A stretch of 64,000 bases of DNA. Source: Calamus simplicifolius. Lineage: Eukaryota; Streptophyta; Magnoliopsida; Arecales; Arecaceae. Numbering within the stretch: the first letter of the stretch is position 1; each line of letters begins with the position of its first letter. Of the stretch, positions 20,758-30,900 are shown one piece after another. Both the position numbers and the translations under genes were made by a program. The stretch spans positions 187,764 through 251,763 of the forward strand of contig UESW01005003.1 of assembly GCA_900491605.1 (NCBI GenBank), written 5' to 3'. The notes under the pieces were generated by a model. The model had not been told where the DNA came from and searched no databases. It was given only the letters and a program-made list of their open reading frames with translations.

Positions 20758-23410
20758 TAGAGGTGGGCACTGGGCCGTGCCACCCATGGCACGGCACGGC
20801 CTGGCACTGCTACAGTACCGAGCCGTGCCGGGCCCATAAAATTTTTTCTGTTGGCCCAGCATGGCACGGCCCATGATGGGCCTGGGCCGGCCCGTCGTGC
20901 CGTGCCAGCACGGCCTAGGTGGGCCTGAGTCGTGCCGGCCCAGGTGGGCCGTGCCAGGCACAGCCTAGGGGGCCTGGGCCGTGCCAGGCATGGCCCACCT
21001 GGGGCTTGGCCCATGCACAGCTCAAATAAAAAAATTTATAAAAAATAATTTTTTTGATAAATTAAAAAATTATTAGGAATAAAGAAATTTTATTAATATA
21101 AAACCACCATAATGGTGGGGGGTTTGGCACAGACCCCTACCAGTTTATTAATTTAAATTAAAATGGTACAGAAGGGAGGGAGGCTAGGCCTGACCTCTAG
21201 AAATAATACAATAAGTAAGAAGAAAAAAAAGATCACAACCATCGGATCATCGCCGATCGGATGGATCGCAACCGTCGGATCGATCATCGCCGATTGGGAT
21301 CATGGCTTGGATCGATCGCAACTGTCAGATCGTCTTCGATGGGATAGATCGCAACCGTTGGATTGATCATCCCCGATCAGGATCATGGCTTGAATCGATC
21401 GCAACCATCGGATCGTCTCCGATCGGATCGATCTCAACGGTTCGATCGATCATCACCAATCGGGATCATGGCTTGGATTGATCGTAACCGTCAGATCGAT
21501 CATCGCCGATCGGGATCATGGCTTGGATTGATCACAACCATCGGATTGATCATCGCCGATCGGGATCATGGCTTGGATTGATCGAAGACGTCGGATCGTC
21601 TCCGATCAGATTGATCACAATGGTCCGATCGATCATCGCCGATTGGGATCATAGCTTGGATCGATCACAATCGTCGGATCGTCTCCGATTGGATAGATCG
21701 CAACCGTTCGATCGATAATAGCATATCAGGATCATGGCATGGATCGATCGCAGCCGTCGGATCGTCTCTGATCAGATCGATCATCACCGATCAGGATCAT
21801 GGCTTGGATCGATCGCAACCGTCGGATCGTCGCCGATTGAATGGATCGCAACCGTCGAATCGATCATCGCCAATCAGGATCATGGCATGGATCGATCGCA
21901 ACCATCAGATCGATCGCAACCATCGGATTGATCATCCCTAATTGGGATAATGGCTTGGATCGATCGCAGATGTCGGATCATCTCCGATCAGATGGATCGC
22001 AACAGTCCGATCGATCATTGTCGATCGGGATCATGGCTTGGATCGGTCGCAATCATCAGATCGTCTCCGATCGGATGGATCGCAACTGTTGGATTGATCA
22101 TCACCGATCGGGATCATGGCTTGGATCGATCGCAACCATCAGATCATCTCCGATCGGATTGATCGCAACCATCGGATTGATCATCGCCGACTGGGATCAT
22201 GGCTTGGATCGATCCAGACGTCGAATCGTCTCCGATCGGATGGATCGCAACCGTCGGATTGATCATCGCCAATCGGGATCATGGCTTGGATCAATCGCAA
22301 ACGTCGGATCATCTCCGATCGGATGGATTGCAACCGTCGGATTGATCATCGCCGATCATGATCATGGCTTGGATCGATCGCAGACATCGGATCGTCTCCG
22401 ATCGGATTGATCGCAACAGTCGATCGATCATTGTCGATCGGGATCATGGCTTGTATCGATCGCAACCATCGGATCGTCTCCAATCGGATGGATCGCAACT
22501 GTTGGATTGATCATCGCCGATCGGGATCATGGCTTGGATCGATCGCAACCATCGGATCATCTCCGATTGGATGGATTGCAACCATCGGATCGATCATCCC
22601 CGATCGGGATCATGGCTTGGATCGATCGCAACCGTTGGATCGTCTCCGATCGGATTGATCGCAACGATCCAATCGATCATCGTCGATCGGGATCATGGCT
22701 TGGATCGATCGCAATCGTCGGATCATCGCCGATCGGATGGATCGCAACTGTCGGATCGATCATCCCCGATCGAGATCATGGCTTGGATCGATCGCAACCA
22801 TCGGATTGTCTCCGATCGAATTGATCGCAACGGTCCGATCGATCATCGCCGATCGGGATCATGACTTGGATCGATCGCAACCATCGGATCATCGCCAATC
22901 GGATGGATCGCAACTGTCGGATCGATCATCGCCGATCAGGATTATGGCATGGATCGATCGTAATCGTCGGATCATCTCCGATCAGATCGATCGCAATCGT
23001 CGGATCCATCATCGCCGATCAGGATCATGGCTTGGATCAGCTGGCTGGTGCCTAGGTGCACATTGTGCTCCTGGCACCAGCCGTGCCATGGCACGGCCTA
23101 CAAAATGGCCCAGCAGGGCCGTTCTGGCACGGCCAGTAGGGCCGTTGCTGGGCCGTGCCAAAACGGCCCTTCTGGGCCGTGCCATGGCATGGCCCAGCAA
23201 TGGCCCTGCTGGGCTGTGCCATGGTACGGCCCACAAAAAGGCCCATTTCTTGATGGGTCACGGGCCGTGCTGAATTTGAATTTTTCTTTTAGTGGGCCGT
23301 GCCTGGCACAGCCCATTTGTTAATGGGCCGTGCCAGGTACGGCACGGTAATTTTTCTGGCACGATAAGCCTGGGTCGTGCCTGGCACAGCATGGCCCAGT
23401 GCCATGCCTA
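20758..23410. mobile_element. Non-autonomous hAT transposon (2,653 bp)
   Basis: The insert is flanked by a perfect 8-bp target duplication CCTGCAAG (20750-20757 and 23411-23418). The sister LTR carries the unoccupied site at 16413-16420. The ends are imperfect inverted repeats, TAGAGGTGGGCACTGGGCC against TAGGCATGGCACTGGGCC, of the hAT type (TAG...CTA, 8-bp duplication). About 260 bp at the left end and 340 bp at the right end are packed with GGCACGGCC/GGGCCGTGCC motifs, the subterminal repeats typical of hAT transposase binding. There is no transposase gene. Most of the interior is an 83-bp minisatellite. Confidence 0.9.
21240..23040. repeat. 83-bp minisatellite inside the hAT element (about 21 copies)
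   Basis: A tandem array marked by GATCATGGCTTGGATCGATC every 82-83 bp (for example 22031, 22114, 22197, 22279). Each unit seems to be built from two diverged halves that both start near GATCGCAACC(G/A)TCGGAT, so there is also a weak period of about 41 bp. The units are rich in GATC and CGATCG. Frames such as MAWIDRNRRI across the array are by-products. Confidence 0.9.
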
Positions 23411-24445
23411 CCTGCAAGAAAGTCCCGGGGTCGGAGGGGGCTCCGGCGGGACCCTCCGACGGCCAAGTTAGTGACTAAGGTCACAGCTGAAGAAGGGCTC
23501 GAGTGAGCCTTATTTTGTGTGGAGAAGAGGGATCTTCGAGAGAAGGAATCCCTTTGAGTAGAGATGGCGATTTCGGGGGTTATTGCGCATACCTATTTAC
23601 CGGATGGATTCACCTTTTTATAGGGGTTGATTTTGGCATAATCACGTGGAATTGCGTGAATCAGAAGATCTGCTGAGCTCTCGCGTGAATCTGGGCCGGT
23701 CAGTGGGCCACGTCCCATCAGCTGGTGGGGCTGTCGGGCGGCGCGCGTCGGCGCTGTCGAGCGGCGCGCGTCGGCGCTGTCGAGCGGCGCGCGTCTGGCG
23801 CTGTCGGGCAGCGCGTGTCAGAGAGCGGTTCCTTGAACCGCTGGGGCTGATCTGGCAGGAACTGGAGACGCCGGGGCCGAGTCGGGCTGGCCGGGGATGG
23901 CCTTAGCCGACTCGGCGGGACTGGAGACGCCGGGGCCGAGTCGGGCCGGTCGGGGATGGCCTTGGCTGACTCGGCGGGACAGGAGATGCCGAGGCCGAGT
24001 CGGGCCGGCCTGGGATGGCCTTGGCCGACTCGGCGGAACTGGAGACGCCGGGGCCGAGTCGGGCCGGCCGGGGATGGCCTTGGCCGACTCGGCGGGACAG
24101 GAGACGCCGGGCTGAGTCGGGCCGGCCGGGGATGGCTTTGGCCGACTCGGCGGGACAGGAGACGCTGGGGCCTTTGGGGGCCGTCGGGTATCGCCCTTCG
24201 CGGCTGTCTGGTGTCGGCCTTTGGGGCCGTTGGGCGTCGACCCTCGGGGCCGTTTGGTGTCGGCCTTTGGGGCCGTCAGTCTTAGAGATGTCGGCCTTTG
24301 GGGCCGATGGGTGTCGGCCTTTGGGGCCGTCGGGCGTCGGCCTTTGGGGCCGTCGGTCTTCGGGTGTCAGCCTTTGGGGCCGACGGTCTTGGAGATATCA
24401 AATTTTTTTTAAATCTTTATGGGGTTAACTGGCTCCATTAGGTGC

Positions 24446-25905
24446 ACCATCAGTAACCACCATCTTTAGGCACCTCTTAAAAGATCATCATTTCATCAAG
24501 ATAAAGACACTAGGTACAAATGTTCATATGTCATTTTTGTGTAGCTATGTTTCTATGTAAGAACCTCAAGGAGCATTTATTATAGGATGATCCACATAGG
24601 ACTACTGATGATTTGTTTGAAGATGATTCGATCATTATATTTGGTTATACCTCATATCATCTCTCTCTCCGAAGTTACTTTCAACTTAGTAATCACAGAC
24701 CCATCTTTAAGGCTGAATGTTTAAGATCACCTTCAAGTAGTGATCCTGATATAAGGTTTTAGACCAAAATACCTTTTATTTATATAAAAAAATGCTTGAT
24801 ATTTATTTCATGTTAATGTGATATAATTTAATATCATAGAATTATATTTATAATGATATAAATTATCATCGTAGTGGAACAATATTTTGTAAGTAATTTT
24901 GCTATATCATAGGCAATGATTTTGGATTTTCTTTATATACTTTAATCATAAACATTCAAGATCTTTAATTACTTGGGGTCACATATGATGATTTAAGATT
25001 ATTGGAATAAGGTCACCTATGCTTTAAAATATTATCATAGTAATATCATTTTGCTTGTCCAACATCCCTTACAATGCACCTGCGTATCAATGTTGCATAG
25101 TTTTTTTAAAAAATATATATACTTTTAAGTTTCAAACTTTTGCTTAAAATCAATTTAAATATTTAAACTTTTAAATATTATAATTTAGTTCCTTATATTC
25201 TAAAAATATCATATAGCTACTGTTCTATTACTTGAGGTCAATTAAAACTTATACAACAGCTTAGTGTGTCATCTTGCCAATTAATTCACGATTAGATAAC
25301 GATTACAACTTTAAAATTGGCATTCGAGCAAGATCATGTGGTATACAATCAACTCCGGTATAAGCCAAGGAGAGCACACCCCAGCTGGATCAAGGGTTTT
25401 CCCACGGTTTTGTTTAATGATCCAACGGATCAGATGGCGGCCAGTACTGCCCTCTGTCTCGTTGGCGGGGGTGAAGAGCTCCGTGTTTCGCTGGGAAAAC
25501 GATGCCTCTCTAGGGCACCAGCCAGTGGCCTAGGGTTTGTGGCCGTCTTTGTGAATAAATTTCTATTTTCGGCTTCAAGAGATCGAGAACGGTGTTTTGG
25601 TCCCTCGATTCGGGCCACTTCTTGTAATTGAGAACGGAGAATATTGGCACGGGGACTAGAGTGCGACGGTGGATGGGCGGCGCGAGATGCTTCCATTTGC
25701 AGGCTCTGATGTACGTTTTCTTGTGTATTTATTCTTTGTCATAGGCTTACTGATATGGTTATTAGATTTCACGCATTAAAATCCGCGTGTAATTGGCCGT
25801 CTCTGGAAGTTTTGGGAAATTTTGGCGAAAAACGTGATATCAGATTGAAATTTCCATGGATTTATAGGTTTCGGCTTTGTTTTACGTGTCAAAATTGTAC
25901 CTTTG
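24446..25905. other. Spacer and 5' leader upstream of FAR1-related gene 1
   Basis: AT-rich spacer to about 25300, then more GC-balanced sequence leading into the FAR1-related gene. This second part is probably 5' UTR, perhaps with an intron. The open frame at 25317-25631 shows no known domain and I do not call it a gene. A definite promoter could not be identified. Confidence 0.5.
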
Positions 25906-27999
25906 ATGGAGGTTGGAGCGGCATTGGGCCTGGACTTCAACCCTGAGTCGATTGAAGTCGAGCCTGGTGATTCGGTTGTAATTGAGGATAATGTTGGTGA
26001 AGAAGAGAAGGAGGAGGAAGGCGATGTAGAAAATCCAGCAGTTGAAATGAACTGTCAGTCCATGGGGACGGAGTTGGCTTCTGATGGAGGTGCAGAGGGT
26101 AAAGTGGAACCTGAAATGGAACCTGACGAGCCCTATATTGGCATGGAGTTTGATTCCCTCGAGTCTGCGAGGAAGTTCTACTTTGAGTATGCCGAGCGTG
26201 TGGGATTCAGGGTCCGCAACAGTAGGTTTAGGACCTCGAGGCGCGATGACTCCATCATCATGAGGCGGTTCGTGTGCTACAAGGAAGGATTCTATCTGAA
26301 GAATGAGAAGAGGAAGCATGATGGCAAGGAGAGGCAAAAGCGTGCTTCAATAAGGGAAGGTTGCAAGGCGATGTTCGAGGTGGTTCGGAAGGGTAAGGAC
26401 AAGTGGGTAGTAGCTAAGCTTATTATCGAACACAACCATGCATTTGTTTCCAATATTAGAACATCTAAGCCTATGAAGAAGAGAACACCAATAGCCTTCC
26501 CTGCTGAGATGAGCTCACCATTTGGAGAAGGGTTTGGAGCTGAGGCTAGACCGCATGCTCTTTGGGGAGGAGGCGAGGCCTTTAACCTCTTGCAGTACTT
26601 TAATAAGATGCAAACAAAGAATCCTGCATTTTTTTATGCCATTGAAGTTGATGAAATCAACAAGTTAAAGAATGTTTTCTGGGCTGATGCAAAGGCCCGG
26701 ATGGCTTACAGTCACTTTGGTGATGTTGTTGCTCTTGATACAACATATAAAAAGAGCAAGCTCATGATACCCTTTGTGCTTTTCACAGGGGTAAATCATC
26801 ACTTGCAACCTGTTGTATTTGGGTGTTCTGTGCTCTTGGATGAGACAGAGGCTTCTTACGTGTGGTTGCTTGAAACATTTCTAGTGGCTATGAATGGACA
26901 TCATCCAGTTTCATTCGTTTCTGATCATTGCAAAACCTTAGCAGTAGCAGTTATGAAAGTATTTCGTGGTACCCATCACCGTTTTTGCAAGTGGAGGATC
27001 TTGAGCAAATGCAAAGAGAAGTTGCCTGATATCTGTTCAACACAAGTAGCTCGGGCTTCTTTCAAAGGGGATATGAAGAAATGCATTGATGAGACCGATA
27101 CGGTTCAAAACTTTGAGTCATTATGGGATGCACTTCTTCTTAAGTATAATCTGAGGGGCAATGAATGGATTCAATCATTATATGAAGTTCGCCAACAATG
27201 GGCCACAGTATATCTGAAGGATAAGTTTTTTGCAGAAGTGTCTCTTACTCAAAGATCTGAAAGTATGAACAAGTTTTTTCAAAGGAATTTTGCAATGAAG
27301 ACAAGCTTATTTGAATTCATTGCAAAATTTGATCAGGCCATTGCAGGACAGTATGAGAAGGAACTTCAGGCAGATTTTGCTAATATGACTACTAGACCTG
27401 TTTTGAAAACCCCATCACCGATAGAAAAGCAAGCATCAGAGACATACACAAAAACCATATTTGCTATATTTCAAGAGGAGCTTGTCCAGGCCTTGGGTTA
27501 TTCAGTGGAAAATTACCAGGATGGTTCTGTCTGCAGATATCATGTGGCTCTTAATGCAGAGGGTGCCCATAAGGCATATGATGTCACCTTTGATTCTTCT
27601 GAAACAAGAGCAAGGTGCAGTTGCCAAAAGTTTGAGTTCTCAGGCATCATATGTGGACATATTTTGAGGGTCTTTCTGACTGTTGGTCTTTGTAAACTTC
27701 CAGAAGGTCTTATATTGAAACGGTGGACACAGAATGCCAAGAGTGGCACCATGTTATATGAAAATTGCGCCAAACTTCAGGGAAATGCTTTAAATGATTT
27801 TACTTGGCGATGCAAGGATCTCTGCTTAGATGTTCTAAAATATGCAGCAGAAGGAGCAACATCTTTGGTGATGTTTAAGGCTGCAAAAGATGCACTGCAA
27901 AAGGCTTTTGCTGAAGTTGTTTCTGCAAAAACGTCCTTGCGGTCAACAAAACCAGGTATTGTTTGTTGGATTTTATATTTAGTTTTTCTGGAGCTCTAG
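25906..27999 (+). CDS. FAR1-related sequence (FRS) protein 1
   Basis: FAR1/FHY3 family transcription regulators derive from a MULE transposase and act in the nucleus. From the ATG at 25906 the frame runs 697 codons. An acidic N-terminus precedes the FAR1 DNA-binding domain (about residues 78-182: GMEFDSLESARKFYFEYAER, REGCKAMFEV, HNH). The MULE transposase core follows (about 225-370: FYAIEVDEINK, VVALDTTYKKSKLMIPFVLF, FTGVNHHLQPVVFG, FVSDHCKTL). A SWIM zinc finger lies at about residue 570 (CSCQKFEFSGIICGH). The frame reads 14 codons beyond KPG, but a GT donor at 27956 makes it likely that the main exon ends at 27955. A short last exon after the acceptor at 28438 (stop near 28472) fits the phase. 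The catalytic first Asp is kept. It is paralogous to the gene at 47581. No breaks seen. Confidence 0.9.
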   Translation: MEVGAALGLDFNPESIEVEPGDSVVIEDNVGEEEKEEEGDVENPAVEMNCQSMGTELASDGGAEGKVEPEMEPDEPYIGMEFDSLESARKFYFEYAERVGFRVRNSRFRTSRRDDSIIMRRFVCYKEGFYLKNEKRKHDGKERQKRASIREGCKAMFEVVRKGKDKWVVAKLIIEHNHAFVSNIRTSKPMKKRTPIAFPAEMSSPFGEGFGAEARPHALWGGGEAFNLLQYFNKMQTKNPAFFYAIEVDEINKLKNVFWADAKARMAYSHFGDVVALDTTYKKSKLMIPFVLFTGVNHHLQPVVFGCSVLLDETEASYVWLLETFLVAMNGHHPVSFVSDHCKTLAVAVMKVFRGTHHRFCKWRILSKCKEKLPDICSTQVARASFKGDMKKCIDETDTVQNFESLWDALLLKYNLRGNEWIQSLYEVRQQWATVYLKDKFFAEVSLTQRSESMNKFFQRNFAMKTSLFEFIAKFDQAIAGQYEKELQADFANMTTRPVLKTPSPIEKQASETYTKTIFAIFQEELVQALGYSVENYQDGSVCRYHVALNAEGAHKAYDVTFDSSETRARCSCQKFEFSGIICGHILRVFLTVGLCKLPEGLILKRWTQNAKSGTMLYENCAKLQGNALNDFTWRCKDLCLDVLKYAAEGATSLVMFKAAKDALQKAFAEVVSAKTSLRSTKPGIVCWILYLVFLEL

Positions 28000-30900
28000 G
28001 AATCTGGATTAATTTTTTGTGGCTGATTCTTGTATTAAAACATAAATTTAAGTCTTCAAAGTAATTAATCAGGGGGCAACTTGAGCTATTTTCATTATTT
28101 GGGTAAAAGGGTTATTTCCAATTATCGTTGTATTCCTAAAATAACCCTTTGTTCCCACAGCAAGGTAGCCTTCCGATCCCACTTCTCATTTGTCCTAGCA
28201 AAATTTGACATGTACCTACACAGTAATTTTTCAAAATTACTAATTACCACTAAAGGATTGCTTTTTTTCTTTTCTTTTCCCTTTGACTTGGACATAGATG
28301 CCTTATCCATCTCCTCCTAAACATGGACAACGAATACTAATGAAGCTTTTGTTCAAGTTACTATTTTTCTTTACCTGCTATCTTTTAATATCACTTCAAG
28401 AAATCACATTTTTGAATGCTTGGCCAAAATTACTGCAGGAAATGTAAATTATCATTCTGAATGGGGATTAAGATGAGATGCATTGAAGAGGCAGTTTCGC
28501 TGCTCAAATTGAGTTGCTTTTAGGGCAGTTGTTTAAAGAGAATGACATAACAATTCTCCATGAAATCTTCGGGCATCATTTTGTAAAGATGCTGATGTAT
28601 TATAAGGTAAATCTTCATATAATTCTTTGCTTTATTGTCCAATTCTGACATTTTGTTTCACCAGATAAATATACACAAGTAAAACCAAATATGCTAATGC
28701 TATGCATGTTAAAAAGTTTATAAACAAAATCTTATTGTTTATGACTGTTTATTTTCTTAGCTAATCTAATACTGAATTGTTTGACAAGTTGCTTGTTCAT
28801 AAAACTTATATCAGTTGGCACATGAATGTGCATAGATTAGCTCATACTGGACAGTATATATATAAAAATGAATGGAACAAATATCAATTTAGAACATAAA
28901 ATTAGGTAATAAGATAACAAAAGAAATCAGTACACTAACAAAATATAAATGCAGAACAAAATTTAAGCTCGTGATAAAATCAATTAAAAATAAAGATAAA
29001 ATAAATAGTAATCTGGAAAACTAGAATGTGCTGGTTGTTGACCACATCCAAACATGGATTAATGGCAAAAAATAAATAATTATAATGTTTAGGTCTACTA
29101 TCTGAATATAAAATTGAAATAAGTATTAAAAAGTTAAAATTTTATAAAATACAAAAAAAAAAGTTAGAAAATCAAAAGAAGTATCACAACCTTGCCTTGA
29201 TCCAAAAATTCTTTTTCTTCAATTTCTTGAATGGTGTTACATTTCCACTTTTTAGTTAGAAACTCAAGAGAGGATGTTGTGGGTGGCAAAAGAGAGGTAT
29301 CATGCGAGAGAAAGTTAGGAGACAGGTTGTCTTATGATGTACTGAGTTGGTACAAAATGGAAAACTTTAATATTTTTGTCATTTGTAATTTAAGAAGCGT
29401 GTGGAATGATAAATTGTGTGATGTGGATTCATAGTCTATAACTTTATTTAGTTATTATGTATGGTTACAATCTATATATAGTTCATGATATATGTTTATC
29501 ATACTTTATATAGTTATTATCTATTTTTGCATCTGAGCACTAATTTTCCTACTATTTTGTTCAAATGATGTTGATTTTGTTCTATAGGCACACTAAATAT
29601 TAACAATCATGATGAACAGTGGATTCTCCATTTGGATGAGTCTTCAATTGTATTTGATTGGTAGGATTCAAGTTCAAATCCTCCTGTGAGGAGTGTGGTT
29701 GTAAATATTGAAAAATACCTATATGTACTGGTGTGCATGCCATGCATATGTGTACAACCACATATGCATGCAAGCATGTATATATGTGAATGTACGAAGA
29801 ATTAGATCATGCTATCATTACTTAAGACAAAGTCTTTTTTGTTCACTTTGGTCATTTATTGTGCTTTAAACATGTGAAAAATAATTTTGTATGAAGCAAT
29901 GTGACCTTGCCAGTGAAATTGTATACTTGTGTCAATGCAGTGCATGGTTCATAACACAAAGCAAAATATATCTCACTGCCTACCAAGATGAGTGCTGATT
30001 GACTCTAATGTTAGTCATTGTAATTGTTAAGTCTATGAAATGCAGTATTTGTGTTTGTTGGCATTTTCAATTTTCTCGTTTCAATTTTTCATTGAAAAAC
30101 ATAATTTGTCTCTTTGATTTAATTGTGGATATGTGATGTCGTCACTGTTTATCCCTTCAATCCCGCTTTAGTTCTTGCATTGGAACTCGGCAAGGTTTGC
30201 CTCTTTTAGTATCACAATTTGGTGAGTCATCATGTTTCCTGCTTAATTACTTCCCCATTTTCTTGGGTTTCTTCTTCTTAGGGGTGGCAATAAGTCAGGT
30301 TTAGGTTTGGTCAAGTAACACTCAATTAATGCTTACCCATATATAATCAGAACGAAAAATATAAATGCATAACCGACCTATTCATTTCATACAGGCCCAT
30401 ACCCAACTGGCCAGTCCATTGGTAGGGCTTAAGCGATCAGGGGTTGGGCATCCAATAAAGTGAGAGAGAAGCGAAGAAGTTGAAGTGGTGATCAAAGCAT
30501 GACAAATCCTGAACAAGCTATTGTGTTCCACTTTTCTTTACAATCATTTTTATTTGGTCTCTTGACCATTAATTGAGTAACTTTCTTGATCACTTCCACC
30601 AAGACTTGGTTAGCCGTTGTCCCACTGACTATTGCTACTATTCCGGGGGCCTAGATAGAAATTAATTGGCACATGTTTTAGTTGACAGATGGCCAACATA
30701 GGTTTTTATCAAGCCAGTAGCCCGTAATGGTGGTCCAGGATAAACTGGTCAGTTTTCATAATTGACGACATTCTCTGGAAATTCGCTTGTGCGTTATCAA
30801 TTATACTATATAGTCAAAAACTGGGTCAACATTCACATTTAGCTGGATCAATCCAACCTTTTACTGCTTACCAGTGGCTACAGAGCTAATTTGAGTTTTT

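Larger units (their letters stand above)
16343..24440 (-). mobile_element. Element C: non-autonomous Tat-clade LTR retrotransposon
   Basis: This is a complete element in minus orientation bounded by the 5-bp target duplication GGTGC (16338-16342 and 24441-24445). LTRs are 16343-17967 and 20680-24440, the latter interrupted by a hAT transposon. The primer-binding site is next to the right LTR, and a polypyrimidine stretch (ATGCCCTCC) next to the left LTR is the complement of the purine tract. The 2.7-kb internal part holds only a broken gag, the last few codons of integrase and a 24-bp minisatellite. Protease, RT, RNase H, most of integrase and the aORF are gone, so it depends on an autonomous relative. 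It is close to elements D and E by gag and minisatellite similarity. Confidence 0.9.
20680..24440 (-). repeat. 5' LTR (right) of element C, split by a hAT insertion
   Basis: The LTR parts are 20680-20757 and 23411-24440, separated by the hAT element. Without the insert it is about 1.1 kb. It begins TGATGACGCTCGATCACC as in the left copy but ends CTCCATTA instead of CTCCATCA. A TATA box (minus strand) lies at about 23630-23620. The homologous minisatellites are shorter than in the left LTR. Confidence 0.85.

Noticed and set aside
21240..23040. Possible CRISPR-like array
   Set aside because: Units are contiguous 83-bp repeats with scattered changes and no unique spacers, in a plant transposon.
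21163..23323. Repetitive frames of the MAWIDRNRRI type and GC-rich frames at both ends
   Set aside because: They are by-products of the 83-bp array and the subterminal repeats of the hAT element.
25317..25631. Open frame of about 104 codons upstream of FRS gene 1
   Set aside because: No recognisable family. The position fits a 5' UTR or leader intron.
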